Origin: Candidatus Obscuribacter sp.
Lineage (GTDB): Bacteria > Cyanobacteriota > Vampirovibrionia > Obscuribacterales > Obscuribacteraceae
Direction of reading: 5' to 3'
DNA: 64,000 bases
Assembly: GCA_021772095.1 (NCBI GenBank)
Contig: JADYXR010000032.1
Location: forward strand, 1-64,000
A model generated the notes under the pieces. That model did not search any database. It saw nothing but the letters and a program-made list of their open reading frames with translations, and was not told where the DNA came from. The translations under genes were made by a program, and so were the position numbers. This document shows positions 45,755 through 53,624 of this stretch, piece after piece; the first letter of the stretch is position 1, and each line of letters starts with the position of its first letter.

Positions 45755-46600
45755 ATGACGTTAGCTGGAAAAACACTTGTCATTACCGGAGCCTCGCGTG
45801 GCATCGGTCTTGCAGTCGCGCTTCGCGCGGCCGAAGACGGCGCCAACATTGCCATTCTCGCCAAGACTGTCGAGGAAAATTCTCGTCTGCCTGGAACGAT
45901 TCACTCTGCTGCCAAGGAGATTGAAGCGCGTGGTGGCAAAGCGCTCGCTCTGAAATGCGATGTGCGACACGAAGAAGAAGTGATCGACGCGATCAAAAAA
46001 ACTGTAGAGAAGTTTGGTGGACTCGACATTCTCGTCAACAACGCCAGCGCAATTAGTCTGACACCGACTGCGGACACCGAGATGAAGCGCTATGATTTGA
46101 TGAATCAAGTGAATTCGCGCGCCACGTTTATGTGTTCGAAGCAGGCAATTCCGCATCTGAAAAATTCTTCGAATCCGCACATTCTGAACATGTCCCCGCC
46201 TCTCAACATGAATCCGCGTTGGTTTGCTCATCATCTCGCTTATACGATGGCGAAATATGGAATGAGTATGTGCACACTTGGGATGTCGGCCGAGTTGAAG
46301 AAAACTGGAATTGCTGTCAATTCATTATGGCCGGAAACGGGCATCGCGACTGCTGCAGTGAAGAATTTACTCGGCGGTGATGAAGCGATGAAGAAATGCC
46401 GGCAGCCTGAAATTGTAGCGGATGCTGCATACTGGATCTTCAATCAGAAGGCAACTGAGTGCACCGGTAATTTCTTCGTAGATGTCGATGTCATCAAAGC
46501 CTCGGGCGTCGATGATCTTTCGAAGTATGCGATAGATCCAACCGCGGAATTGATGCGCGACTTCTTCCTCGATCCTGTTAAACAGGAAGCGCTGAAATAG
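45755..46600 (+). CDS. Short-chain dehydrogenase, HSDL2-like
   Basis: 281 residues with GGAG before the ATG. Classical SDR features: TGASRGIG dinucleotide loop (11-18), a CDVR acidic/adenine strand end, LVNNAS near 95, and catalytic Tyr163 and Lys167 in YTMAK. The stretches NMSPPLNMNPRWFAHH, KYGMSMCTLGMS and SLWPETGIATAAVKNLLGG follow human HSDL2 closely. The C-terminal SCP2 lipid-binding domain of the eukaryotic protein is absent. HSDL2-like enzymes are linked to fatty-acid metabolism, with the substrate unsettled. A dienoyl-CoA isomerase gene follows 37 nt later, supporting a lipid-degradation role. Confidence 0.88.
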   Translation: MTLAGKTLVITGASRGIGLAVALRAAEDGANIAILAKTVEENSRLPGTIHSAAKEIEARGGKALALKCDVRHEEEVIDAIKKTVEKFGGLDILVNNASAISLTPTADTEMKRYDLMNQVNSRATFMCSKQAIPHLKNSSNPHILNMSPPLNMNPRWFAHHLAYTMAKYGMSMCTLGMSAELKKTGIAVNSLWPETGIATAAVKNLLGGDEAMKKCRQPEIVADAAYWIFNQKATECTGNFFVDVDVIKASGVDDLSKYAIDPTAELMRDFFLDPVKQEALK

Positions 46601-46637
46601 AAGTCAGGCTTAAACGGACCAAACAAGAGGATCTCAA

Positions 46638-47459
46638 ATGACTAGCTGTTTTGATTTGAGCGTAAACGAAAAGATTGCTCGCATAACTTTCAATCGTCCG
46701 GAAAAACGCAATTCGATGTTGCCTGAGTTCTGGACCGACTTTCCACGGGCAATCAAAGAATTGTCGGACGGCGGCGAAGTGCGATGCATCGTGATTGACG
46801 CGCAAGGACCGATGTTCTCTGGTGGAATGGATCTGTCCGTATTCGCCGCTCAAGATAAGTTCCGAACTGACACATCGACTGATCGCGAACATTTGAGAAA
46901 CTTGATTTTGTCTTTGCAAGACGCTCTGACAATTCTGGAAAAATCTCGCTGTCCTGTGATCGCCGCTATTCAAGGCGGTTGCCTCGGTGCGGGACTGGAC
47001 TTGATTAGTGCGTGCGACATTAGATTTGCAACTGAAGATGCTTACTTTTGCATTCAAGAAGTAAACATTGGAATTATGGCCGACCTTGGAACACTTCAAC
47101 GTCTTCCGAGAAAACTTCCGGATGGTATTGTTCGTGAGTTGGCCTTTACTGGAGATCGGCTGCCGGCGGCACGCGCCAAAGAAGTTGGTTTTATCAACGA
47201 CATGTTGCCGACGCATGAAGCTCTGCTGGAACGAGCAATGTCAGTCGCGAAAAAGATTGTCGGTAAGGCACCGCTTGTGGTGTCAGCATCCAAAGAGTGT
47301 ATTAACTACGCGACCGATCATTCAGTCGGCGAAAGCCTGATGTACGGTGCGAATATGCAGTCTTTCGTTTTTGACGCTGAGGAAGTTGCCAATCAAATTC
47401 GACAAGCAGGAAAAGGCGGCGAGCATTCAAATTTAAAGGCAGTGTCGCTGACTCTTTAA
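46638..47459 (+). CDS. Delta(3,5)-delta(2,4)-dienoyl-CoA isomerase-like crotonase (ECH1-like)
   Basis: 273 residues, GAGG before the ATG. Crotonase fold with FNRPEKRNSM, the oxyanion-hole strand SGGMDLS and GGCLGAGLDLISACD. The three acidic residues that define dienoyl-CoA isomerases are all in register: Asp121 (GLDLISACD), Glu141 (EVNIG) and Asp149 (ADLGTLQRLP). Their spacing is 20 and 8 residues, as in rat ECH1. The enzyme shifts conjugated double bonds during beta-oxidation of unsaturated fatty acids with odd-position double bonds. It forms a two-gene operon with the HSDL2-like dehydrogenase. Confidence 0.88.
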   Translation: MTSCFDLSVNEKIARITFNRPEKRNSMLPEFWTDFPRAIKELSDGGEVRCIVIDAQGPMFSGGMDLSVFAAQDKFRTDTSTDREHLRNLILSLQDALTILEKSRCPVIAAIQGGCLGAGLDLISACDIRFATEDAYFCIQEVNIGIMADLGTLQRLPRKLPDGIVRELAFTGDRLPAARAKEVGFINDMLPTHEALLERAMSVAKKIVGKAPLVVSASKECINYATDHSVGESLMYGANMQSFVFDAEEVANQIRQAGKGGEHSNLKAVSLTL

Positions 47460-47766
47460 ACTGACGGCATCGTTTCTTTATAAGCCAAATTTGTCGTTGT
47501 CTAACGACGCAGACCGTTAGCTACTGTGGTATCCGCACTAAAACAAGTTGAGCGCTTTTGTCCATCTGCTTGTCCACACCCTCTAAACGCGTGTTTCCAT
47601 TTGAACTCGAGGGCGGTCATCTAAACGGCGCTGTGGGAAGAAACGCTGTGGATCCGCGTGATGTTTTAAGCTTCCGTAATCAAAACTGCGTACTTACCCC
47701 ACCTGTGCCGAGACGTCCTCTTGATAACTGCCTATAGTAGTGCCACACCCTTGTGAGGCGCCGCTA
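47460..47766. other. 307-bp intergenic region before the NCS1 permease gene
   Basis: No gene is supported. CTAACG...CGTTAG (47501-47520, 6-bp arms, 8-nt loop) lies about 40 bp after the isomerase stop but lacks a T-run, so it could be an operator or a weak terminator. The rest should hold the permease promoter. Confidence 0.5.
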
Positions 47767-49170
47767 GTGAGCACACCTGACACCAATCATTGCAGCGATG
47801 ACATCATCTCAACTTCCGAACGACGATCGCCGTTCACGATGGGTCTGTTGTGGGTGACCATGGTCACGGTTTTCCCTTGTGTCCTGATTGGATTCAGCTG
47901 GTTCAAAAGCGGATTGTCTCTTGTGCAGGTGATCGCATGCACGATAATCGGCAGTCTGTTGCTTTTGGTTTACGCACTTCCCTCCGCGCACATCGGCGCC
48001 GTAAGCGGTCGAAGCTATTGTTCTTTGATCAAAGGCGTCTTCGGAAAATTCGGAAACAACATCGTTTCATTCAATTTGATCTGGATGTTCATCGCCTGGT
48101 ACGGATTGACGGCGCTCTTCATGGCAGAAGGGTTGGAAGGACTGTTTCACCTGAAGTTGCCGCTTGCGATATTGGCTCCGACATTTGCAGTTCTGATGGC
48201 GTTGAACAACTTCTGGGGTTTCAAGGGCGTCGCAAACTTCGCGAGATTTTTTGCAGCACCGATGCTGATTGTTTGGGTGTTTTACACACTGACCAAGGTA
48301 ACAGTCGCAACCAGTCCCGCTGTTTTCGCAGAACCTGCTAGTTGCAGTTTTCCTCTGGCACTAACTATGGTGGCAAACTTTGTTATCGGTGTTTGTGTCT
48401 GGGGCAATGAAGCTGACTACTGGCGCCATGGAAAAGCGAAAGTCGGTCACTCTGGTTTTCCGATGTCGGCTGCGCTTTTGATCGGCGTGATTATCTTTCC
48501 TGTGACTGGTTGGTTGGTCGCACGTATGACCGGGATCACGGAGAACGGTGCCGCGACTGCGTTCATGAACGATTATTCTTTTGGCGGAGTTGCGTTGATC
48601 GGTGCAGTCGTTTTAACAGCTTCGTATTTTGCCGCGAATGACTCCAATCTTTATGGCTCCAGCAGCGCTCTTTCGCAACTAGCAAAACTTCCTCATCGTG
48701 CGGCGGTTGTGATACTAACCTTGTTAGGCGCAATCGTTGCTTGCCTGCTGTCTACTTGCGGAGGCGCTCAGGCTCTCGAGAAAGTCGCGTCGCTGAACTG
48801 CGTAATCATGGCTATGCCTACGGTTGTTCTGGTTGCGGAATATTTTCTGGTGCGGAAACTGTTTGGCATCAAATGCGATTTGCACAATGCAACCGCTGAC
48901 GCAGATCTGCCGTTCATCCGAACTCCAGCTATCGTCGCGCTTGCGGTCGGTTGCTGCGCCGGTATCGCCACCGCCGGTATCATCCCCGGATTGGAATCGC
49001 TGCACGTCGGAATCTGTTCCTTCCAGGGTTGGATCGCCGGGCTTGCCGTTTACATCCCGATGCGATGGTTGGAGCATCGTCGAGAAACCGCCGACAGTCT
49101 CATTCTCAGTGACGCAGGCAATCGCGCTTATCAACCGCAAATGGCGATGCAAATGATCTCAGACGATTGA
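47767..49170 (+). CDS. NCS1-family purine/cytosine-type permease
   Basis: About 467 residues from the GTG at 47767, which has AGG 9 nt upstream; a GTG at 47740 would add nine residues. Twelve membrane helices are visible. LPSAHIGAVSGRSYCSLIKGVFGKFG (helix 2-3 region) and ANFVIGVCVWGNEADYWRHGK (helix 6-7 region) match the CodB/NCS1 type. NCS1 carriers import cytosine, purines, allantoin, hydantoins or thiamine with Na+ or H+. No nucleobase-degrading enzyme lies next to it, so the substrate is undetermined. It appears to be a single-gene transcript. Confidence 0.85.
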   Translation: MSTPDTNHCSDDIISTSERRSPFTMGLLWVTMVTVFPCVLIGFSWFKSGLSLVQVIACTIIGSLLLLVYALPSAHIGAVSGRSYCSLIKGVFGKFGNNIVSFNLIWMFIAWYGLTALFMAEGLEGLFHLKLPLAILAPTFAVLMALNNFWGFKGVANFARFFAAPMLIVWVFYTLTKVTVATSPAVFAEPASCSFPLALTMVANFVIGVCVWGNEADYWRHGKAKVGHSGFPMSAALLIGVIIFPVTGWLVARMTGITENGAATAFMNDYSFGGVALIGAVVLTASYFAANDSNLYGSSSALSQLAKLPHRAAVVILTLLGAIVACLLSTCGGAQALEKVASLNCVIMAMPTVVLVAEYFLVRKLFGIKCDLHNATADADLPFIRTPAIVALAVGCCAGIATAGIIPGLESLHVGICSFQGWIAGLAVYIPMRWLEHRRETADSLILSDAGNRAYQPQMAMQMISDD

Positions 49171-49293
49171 TCAGCTTCTGACCATTGATCCCCAACAGGC
49201 GACTACTTAGAGCTTCTGACCTTTGAATCAGCACGGTGAGCCGTTTCGAAACGAACGTCAGCAACTCGAGTGCAGGCGCCTTTTACGTCAATT

Positions 49294-50556
49294 TTATTTT
49301 TCGCTACTAGTTTGCGTTCCGGTTGGCGCTGCTGGTTCGCCGTGTTTAAGTGCCTGCGCTATAAAATTTGCAGCTAGTGCTTGCCGTAGACTTAAAGCTA
49401 GTCCTGGTGCCGGATCGGGCAGCGAGCTGTTTGATGCCATCTCGATACTGTTGTCGAAGTGTCCGACCAAGTGCATGATGCGTCCGGTGCCATGCTCGAT
49501 CACGACGGCGAGAATGCCCAACCCATTTGGGTCTTCCGACATCAGTCGAGTCCGCGCCAGAACTTTTACTTTTGACGGATCGACAATTTGTGCGACCTGA
49601 CTTTTTTTGACGAGCTGCCAATGTCCGACCGGTGGGATTCCAGCAATCATATCCGGATCCTGACCGACGACTACGGCAGGGACAATTCTGTTTGATGAGT
49701 CACTGGTGTAACAACCCTCATACCATCGGACCGTGCGCGGAAAGGCTTTCTCTACCACGTTTTGCAGAGCCCAATCAGTGGTCAACAAATACCCGCCCAT
49801 CGCGACATATCGGCGAAGCGACAAAATCGCCTCGTTGGGCAAGTGTCCTTCGCAGTTCACCACCACGATCTTCACGCGATCAAGATTCAGTTCCGAAAAT
49901 TTCTTCGCTGGAACTCTTGTATACGGAATGCCAAAAGTTCGCAGAGCGTGAGCGCAATCATCCCACTCTCCCTTAATTTCGACTACTTGTTCTTTGGTGG
50001 CGTTTTCCAGGACGCCAGGATTGGTCGCGGTTAACCACGCTTTAAAAGCTTTGGGATCTGCGTAGACAGTTTTTGGCGTCGCTAACATCGGCGCCTGCAT
50101 CATCAGTTGTTGTGCGCGTTGATCGACTCCGGTTCCATCGCCGTCGGACCAACCTGGGCGGGTTGTGCTGATGCGGGCTTCAAGTGGTGTGCGGGGGCCA
50201 TTTTCGACGCCACCGTCATCGGTTACGTTTTTGATTACCGCATCATCCGGCGGAACGTATTCTGACTTTCGTTTGCTTCCTTGTGTGCTCTTGTCTGGGC
50301 TCGAAGTTTGCTCATCCACGCCGCCGCCGTTCTGCCTGTTTGCCGGTTGTCGGTCGTCAGAAATTTGTTCGGTCGGAGGCGGTTGTTCAGAGCGTGAATC
50401 GTTTTGTTCTTCGGCCTTCGGCAAATGGAATTCGTTGACTTCGTTATCTTCGACCCAGTCGGTGGCTGCGACTGCCTGCCAGTTAAACTGGGCAAGCGAC
50501 ATCGCGGTGACGATCGTCCCCGTGACCAAATTCGCTCGCAGCAATCTGCTTCGCAT
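49294..50556 (-). CDS. Secreted protein with amidotransferase-like (flavodoxin-type) domain
   Basis: About 420 residues from the ATG at 50556 with AGGA upstream; an upstream start at 50643 would place 29 residues before the signal sequence. The signal peptide is about 1-32 (ANLVTGTIVTAMSLAQFNW). A disordered Pro/Gln/Asp-rich region follows to about residue 145. The folded domain (about 190-400) alternates strands and helices: HALRTFGIPYTRVPAK, KIVVVNCEGHLPNEAILSLRRYVAMGGYLLTTD and a final GRIMHLVGHFDNS. This matches class I glutamine-amidotransferase-like or DUF4159-like folds. A catalytic triad is not obvious, so a structural or binding role in the periplasm is as likely as enzymatic action. 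Confidence 0.75.
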   Translation of the reverse strand: MRSRLLRANLVTGTIVTAMSLAQFNWQAVAATDWVEDNEVNEFHLPKAEEQNDSRSEQPPPTEQISDDRQPANRQNGGGVDEQTSSPDKSTQGSKRKSEYVPPDDAVIKNVTDDGGVENGPRTPLEARISTTRPGWSDGDGTGVDQRAQQLMMQAPMLATPKTVYADPKAFKAWLTATNPGVLENATKEQVVEIKGEWDDCAHALRTFGIPYTRVPAKKFSELNLDRVKIVVVNCEGHLPNEAILSLRRYVAMGGYLLTTDWALQNVVEKAFPRTVRWYEGCYTSDSSNRIVPAVVVGQDPDMIAGIPPVGHWQLVKKSQVAQIVDPSKVKVLARTRLMSEDPNGLGILAVVIEHGTGRIMHLVGHFDNSIEMASNSSLPDPAPGLALSLRQALAANFIAQALKHGEPAAPTGTQTSSEK

Positions 50557-50732
50557 CCATTTTCCTAATCGATTAACAGCGTCAATGTAGCCTGAGACGG
50601 AGGCACTAGGCAATAGTTTCCAAGCGTTCAAGAAGCAGTACATTGCAATGACGTTGAGTTATGCAGTCAATCTGAACCAAAAATGCTCAGCTCAACACGC
50701 AATGCCGAGTGCAAAATTATTGAATGAATAAA

Positions 50733-51011
50733 CTAGGCTCGCTTTTTCAGGCGCCGAATTCCAGGCTTATCGATGTCGTTGATCGATTTGCGCAGTCCAG
50801 CAAGTGCCTGGAGGTTGGGCAGGATCGCTTCGCGCATTTCGTCGAGTTCGTACGAATTGATCTCGCGTCGATCGTAGCGTCTACAAACGTCTTCCCAGAG
50901 CTCGAAAAGCCGCTTTGGATCGCACGTTTCGCGTGCCTTCTTTTGATACTCTAGTAAGTCAAACGCTTCGATGATGATAGCCTCCCGAAAGCCCATACTT
51001 AGAGCATGCAA
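50733..51011 (-). CDS. Small charged helical protein
   Basis: 92 residues, strongly charged and almost wholly helical (KRLFELWEDVCRRYDRREI, then SYELDEMREAILPNL), with no signal or membrane segment. The start is uncertain: ATG codons at 51011 and 50996 lack a good ribosome site, while a perfect GGGAGG lies inside the frame near 50985. The even charge pattern and codon use support a real gene. Function unknown; it may bind another protein or nucleic acid. Confidence 0.5.
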   Translation of the reverse strand: MHALSMGFREAIIIEAFDLLEYQKKARETCDPKRLFELWEDVCRRYDRREINSYELDEMREAILPNLQALAGLRKSINDIDKPGIRRLKKRA

Positions 51012-51208
51012 ATAATTTGGATTTATGTCAAGTTAGCGATAATGGCAATTGTCAGTACAACCAGAGGTGGTACCACACTGAAACAGCGATGGCTATTGCG
51101 TTAGGGCTTTTGGATATCTAATAGAAAAATTTTTTTGTCCGAAATGATATTTCATTTGGTGGCGCGGATATATGATAGAGGTATGCGAATTCGTTTTTGT
51201 TGGAGTCC

Positions 51209-51883
51209 ATGAACGCAGATTTATACACAGTTCTCTTTCTACTAGGGATTATCGGCGCATTCCTCGCCGTCGTCGTCGGGCGACTGCAAATTTCCCAAGA
51301 GAATGAATTCGATCGAGACGTGCATGATCAGCACGAGGCTGTAAAGAGCCTTGAGGACGACTATGCAGCGCAGTCGGAAGTTGCAGAACGAATCGGCGCG
51401 ACGATGGAGCGCAGTGATTTTTTGTCGATGATGGGCAAGAATGCTTCGCGTTCGGCCAACGTCACACCGCTGACTGCAGGTCGTTTGTACAAACAAGCGC
51501 TTGCGATTTACGAAGCGATCGAACACGTGGACGATTCCGCTGAGACAGAACAAATGTACCAGCGAACTATCGAAGAGCTTGGTCTGAACGGTTCTTCCGA
51601 ACTGCAACGCACTGATTTGAAAACGATGTTGCGCGTCGCTCGGGTCACCATTCACGCTAAAGCGCACAAAGATAGCCTTGATGAATACAAGAAACAGCTC
51701 GCTGTCTTCATCAGTGGTGGCGATGCCAGTTTGTCCGACGGCGGCAAGTTGCGCATGCGCGAAGTGCTGTCGATGCTGCGGTCCGCTGAGATGCATGAGT
51801 TTACGGACGAGTATCGCGACTATATTTCAATCATCGAAAATTTGCTTTTGAACGAGACGGTATCTGGTAGAAAAAATAGCTGA
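51209..51883 (+). CDS. Membrane-anchored helical protein of unknown function
   Basis: About 224 residues from the ATG at 51209. GGAG lies only 3 nt upstream; a TTG at 51197 is an alternative. One N-terminal membrane helix (about 5-24, VLFLLGIIGAFLAVVVG) is followed by a charged coiled-coil stretch (about 28-70) and TPR-like helices (about 80-210, LYKQALAIYEAIEHVDDSA). It probably has a single-pass anchor with the helical part in the cytoplasm. Its stop codon is followed after about 25 bp by the hairpin repeat array, which would lie in its 3' untranslated region. Confidence 0.7.
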   Translation: MNADLYTVLFLLGIIGAFLAVVVGRLQISQENEFDRDVHDQHEAVKSLEDDYAAQSEVAERIGATMERSDFLSMMGKNASRSANVTPLTAGRLYKQALAIYEAIEHVDDSAETEQMYQRTIEELGLNGSSELQRTDLKTMLRVARVTIHAKAHKDSLDEYKKQLAVFISGGDASLSDGGKLRMREVLSMLRSAEMHEFTDEYRDYISIIENLLLNETVSGRKNS

Positions 51884-51908
51884 CTCGTTTTGTCAGATGG
51901 TTGAGAAA

Positions 51909-52128
51909 GCTGTTCAGATGAATAACCATCTGCTCAGGGAAGTTTCCTGTTCAGATGAATAACCATCTGCTCAGGGAGAGTTTCCTGTTCGGATGAATAA
52001 CCATCTGCTCAGGGAGAGTTTCCTGTTCAGATGAATAACCATCTGCTCAGGGAAGTTTCCTGTTCAGATGAATAACCATCTGCTCAGGGAGAGTTTCCTG
52101 TTCAAACGAATAACCATCTACTCAGGGA
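51909..52128 (+). repeat. Six-copy tandem array of hairpin-forming 37/38-bp repeats
   Basis: Units begin at 51909, 51946, 51984, 52022, 52059 and 52097. Each contains an outer CCTG/CAGG pair and an inner CAGATG/CATCTG pair around the loop AATAAC, joined by GGGA(GA)GTTT. Copies 1 and 4 are 37 bp (GGGAAGTTT) and the others 38 bp. Copy 3 has CGGATG, which keeps pairing by a G-U wobble. Copy 6 is degenerate (CAAACG, CATCTA). A half-element, CAGATGGTT, precedes the array at 51894-51902. It lies outside any gene, between the stop of 51209-51883 and a minus-strand small gene. Confidence 0.9.
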
Positions 52129-52225
52129 GAGACTTCACCAGGCATGAAAATAACCCTGAAACCCCGACGGACTGAGTATAAAACTCAGCCCGCCCCTTTG
52201 TCAGAAAGATAGTTCGAAACAGTGC

Positions 52226-52477
52226 TTAGTCAGCGCTTCCGTATACGTCGGAAGTTGGAGCCGGCTCGTAGAAGAGTTCTTCAGCGAACTGCTTCATTTT
52301 CGGGAGATTCACTTTGAAGGATTGAATGCACTTGTGAAAGAAGCCCTGGGCATCATCTCTTTCAGGCGTAAGACCACCGTGGTGAAGATATTGCAGCTCG
52401 TCCAGGTTGAGTGGCTGGAGTGATTTGAGCGTGTAGTATCTTCCGACTTGGCTGGTGGCTTTCGCGTTTTGTGACAT
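52226..52477 (-). CDS. Small cytoplasmic protein of unknown function
   Basis: 83 residues with GGGGA about 8 nt before the ATG. No signal peptide or membrane segment. It has a basic, Ser/Gln-containing N-terminus (SQNAKATSQVGRYYTLK), a Leu-rich helix (LNLDELQYLHHGG) and a second helix (VNLPKMKQFAEELFYEP). Codon use and the ribosome site support a real gene. No family is recognised. It is separated from the hairpin repeat array by about 100 bp. Confidence 0.65.
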   Translation of the reverse strand: MSQNAKATSQVGRYYTLKSLQPLNLDELQYLHHGGLTPERDDAQGFFHKCIQSFKVNLPKMKQFAEELFYEPAPTSDVYGSAD

Positions 52478-52668
52478 CTATCGTTCCCCGTCTTGTCGCC
52501 GATTCACTTTGTTTGTGTTTCGATGTTTCTTACTTTAGACCTCAGATGTGACAAATTCGTGGAATCCAATTCAATATCCAAAATTGTTGAAAAGGTTTTC
52601 CGCACACGTAGATCTTCAACCGATATCGGTTGAAGTTTGAACGAAAACTGTGCAGGTTGAAATCGAGA

Positions 52669-53349
52669 CTAGGAGCCAGGTTCGACAAGTTTATAGCCGA
52701 CGCCGTGGACTGTTCCAAGCAGCGAGGGCTTGCCTTCTTCGTCGATTTTTTTCCTTAACCTCTTTATATATGTGCGGATGGTTTCCGGCGAGGCTTCAGA
52801 GTCGGATGTCCAAACCCGGTCGAGCAGCGCTTCAGCGCTAAACACTTGATTGGGGTGGCGCATGAAAAATTCGAGCAGGGCGAATTCTTTGGGCAGCAAT
52901 TGAATGGCTTCGTCGACGCGACTGACCTTATATGTGGAAGTGTCCATGACGATTGGTCCGACCTTGAGTACTGTGCCGGAGAACGCTGTCGGGCGACGCA
53001 GCAGTGCTCGAATTCGGGCGGACAGTTCTTTGAGCTCGAAGGGTTTTGTCAGATAGTCGTCAGCTCCGGCGTCCAGTCCGGCTGATTTTTCATCCACGTG
53101 AGTCTTGGCGGTGAGCATCAAAATCGGCGAGGTGCCGCCGCGTTTGCGGTATTGCCGGCAGACTTCGACTCCGCTCAAGCCCGGCAGCATCCAGTCGAGG
53201 ATGATGACGTCATATGTGTAAATCATCAAAAGCGAGTTAGCGTCTTCGCCGTTGGCTGCCAATTCGATCGTGTGGTGATCGTTTCTGAGCCAGGCGGTGA
53301 TCAGATCGGAAATATCTGCTTCGTCTTCGACTAATAAGATCTTGGACAT
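52669..53349 (-). CDS. OmpR/PhoB-family response regulator
   Basis: About 226 residues from the ATG at 53349; a further 20 residues are open upstream but do not fit the family. The receiver domain (1-120) has VEDE at 7-10, phospho-acceptor Asp52 in VIILDWMLPG, Thr in LMLTAK and Lys in DDYLTKPF. The winged-helix DNA-binding domain (about 130-226) has LLPKEFALLEFFMRH, the recognition helix SPETIRTYIKRLRKKI and the wing GTVHGVGYKL. It acts as a transcription factor after phosphorylation. No histidine kinase is adjacent, so the pair is orphaned here. It is divergent from the giant-protein gene at 53625, which it might control. Confidence 0.9.
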   Translation of the reverse strand: MSKILLVEDEADISDLITAWLRNDHHTIELAANGEDANSLLMIYTYDVIILDWMLPGLSGVEVCRQYRKRGGTSPILMLTAKTHVDEKSAGLDAGADDYLTKPFELKELSARIRALLRRPTAFSGTVLKVGPIVMDTSTYKVSRVDEAIQLLPKEFALLEFFMRHPNQVFSAEALLDRVWTSDSEASPETIRTYIKRLRKKIDEEGKPSLLGTVHGVGYKLVEPGS

Positions 53350-53552
53350 TGCTCGTTTATGACATATACAAAGGTATGGCTGCGCAATTGCAGGGGTCAA
53401 CCCGATCATACCCCGCCGGTGTCATGGTCCGACAGTGCCAGATTAGAGGACAACGATGAAGTCTGGGGGCTCGCCACGGGTGCTGGGCGAATCGCAATTG
53501 CCAGTGTTTGATTTTGCCAAATCACAGGCGTCATAAGCCTTGTAGGCGCCAA

Positions 53553-53595
53553 TGGGAGCATCCCCATTGTTGTCCGTCAGGTTTAATCTTATCGT
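53553..53595 (+). promoter_or_regulatory. Shared promoter/operator motif, copy B
   Basis: TGGGAGCATCCCCATTG (53553-53569) differs at one base from copy A at 33840. The overlapping -35-like TTGTTG (53567-53572) is followed after 17 nt by TATCGT (53590-53595). GGTTTAATC begins 27 nt after the motif start, as in copy C. Confidence 0.6.
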
Positions 53596-53624
53596 GATGC
53601 TTATTAGCTCCTTCTATATAAAAT

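Noticed and set aside
46578-47216. 212-residue antisense frame over the dienoyl-CoA isomerase gene
   Set aside because: The sense gene has all catalytic acids in register, so the antisense frame is a shadow.
51909-52128. CRISPR array
   Set aside because: Units are contiguous 37/38-bp copies with no unique spacers, and no cas genes are in the window.
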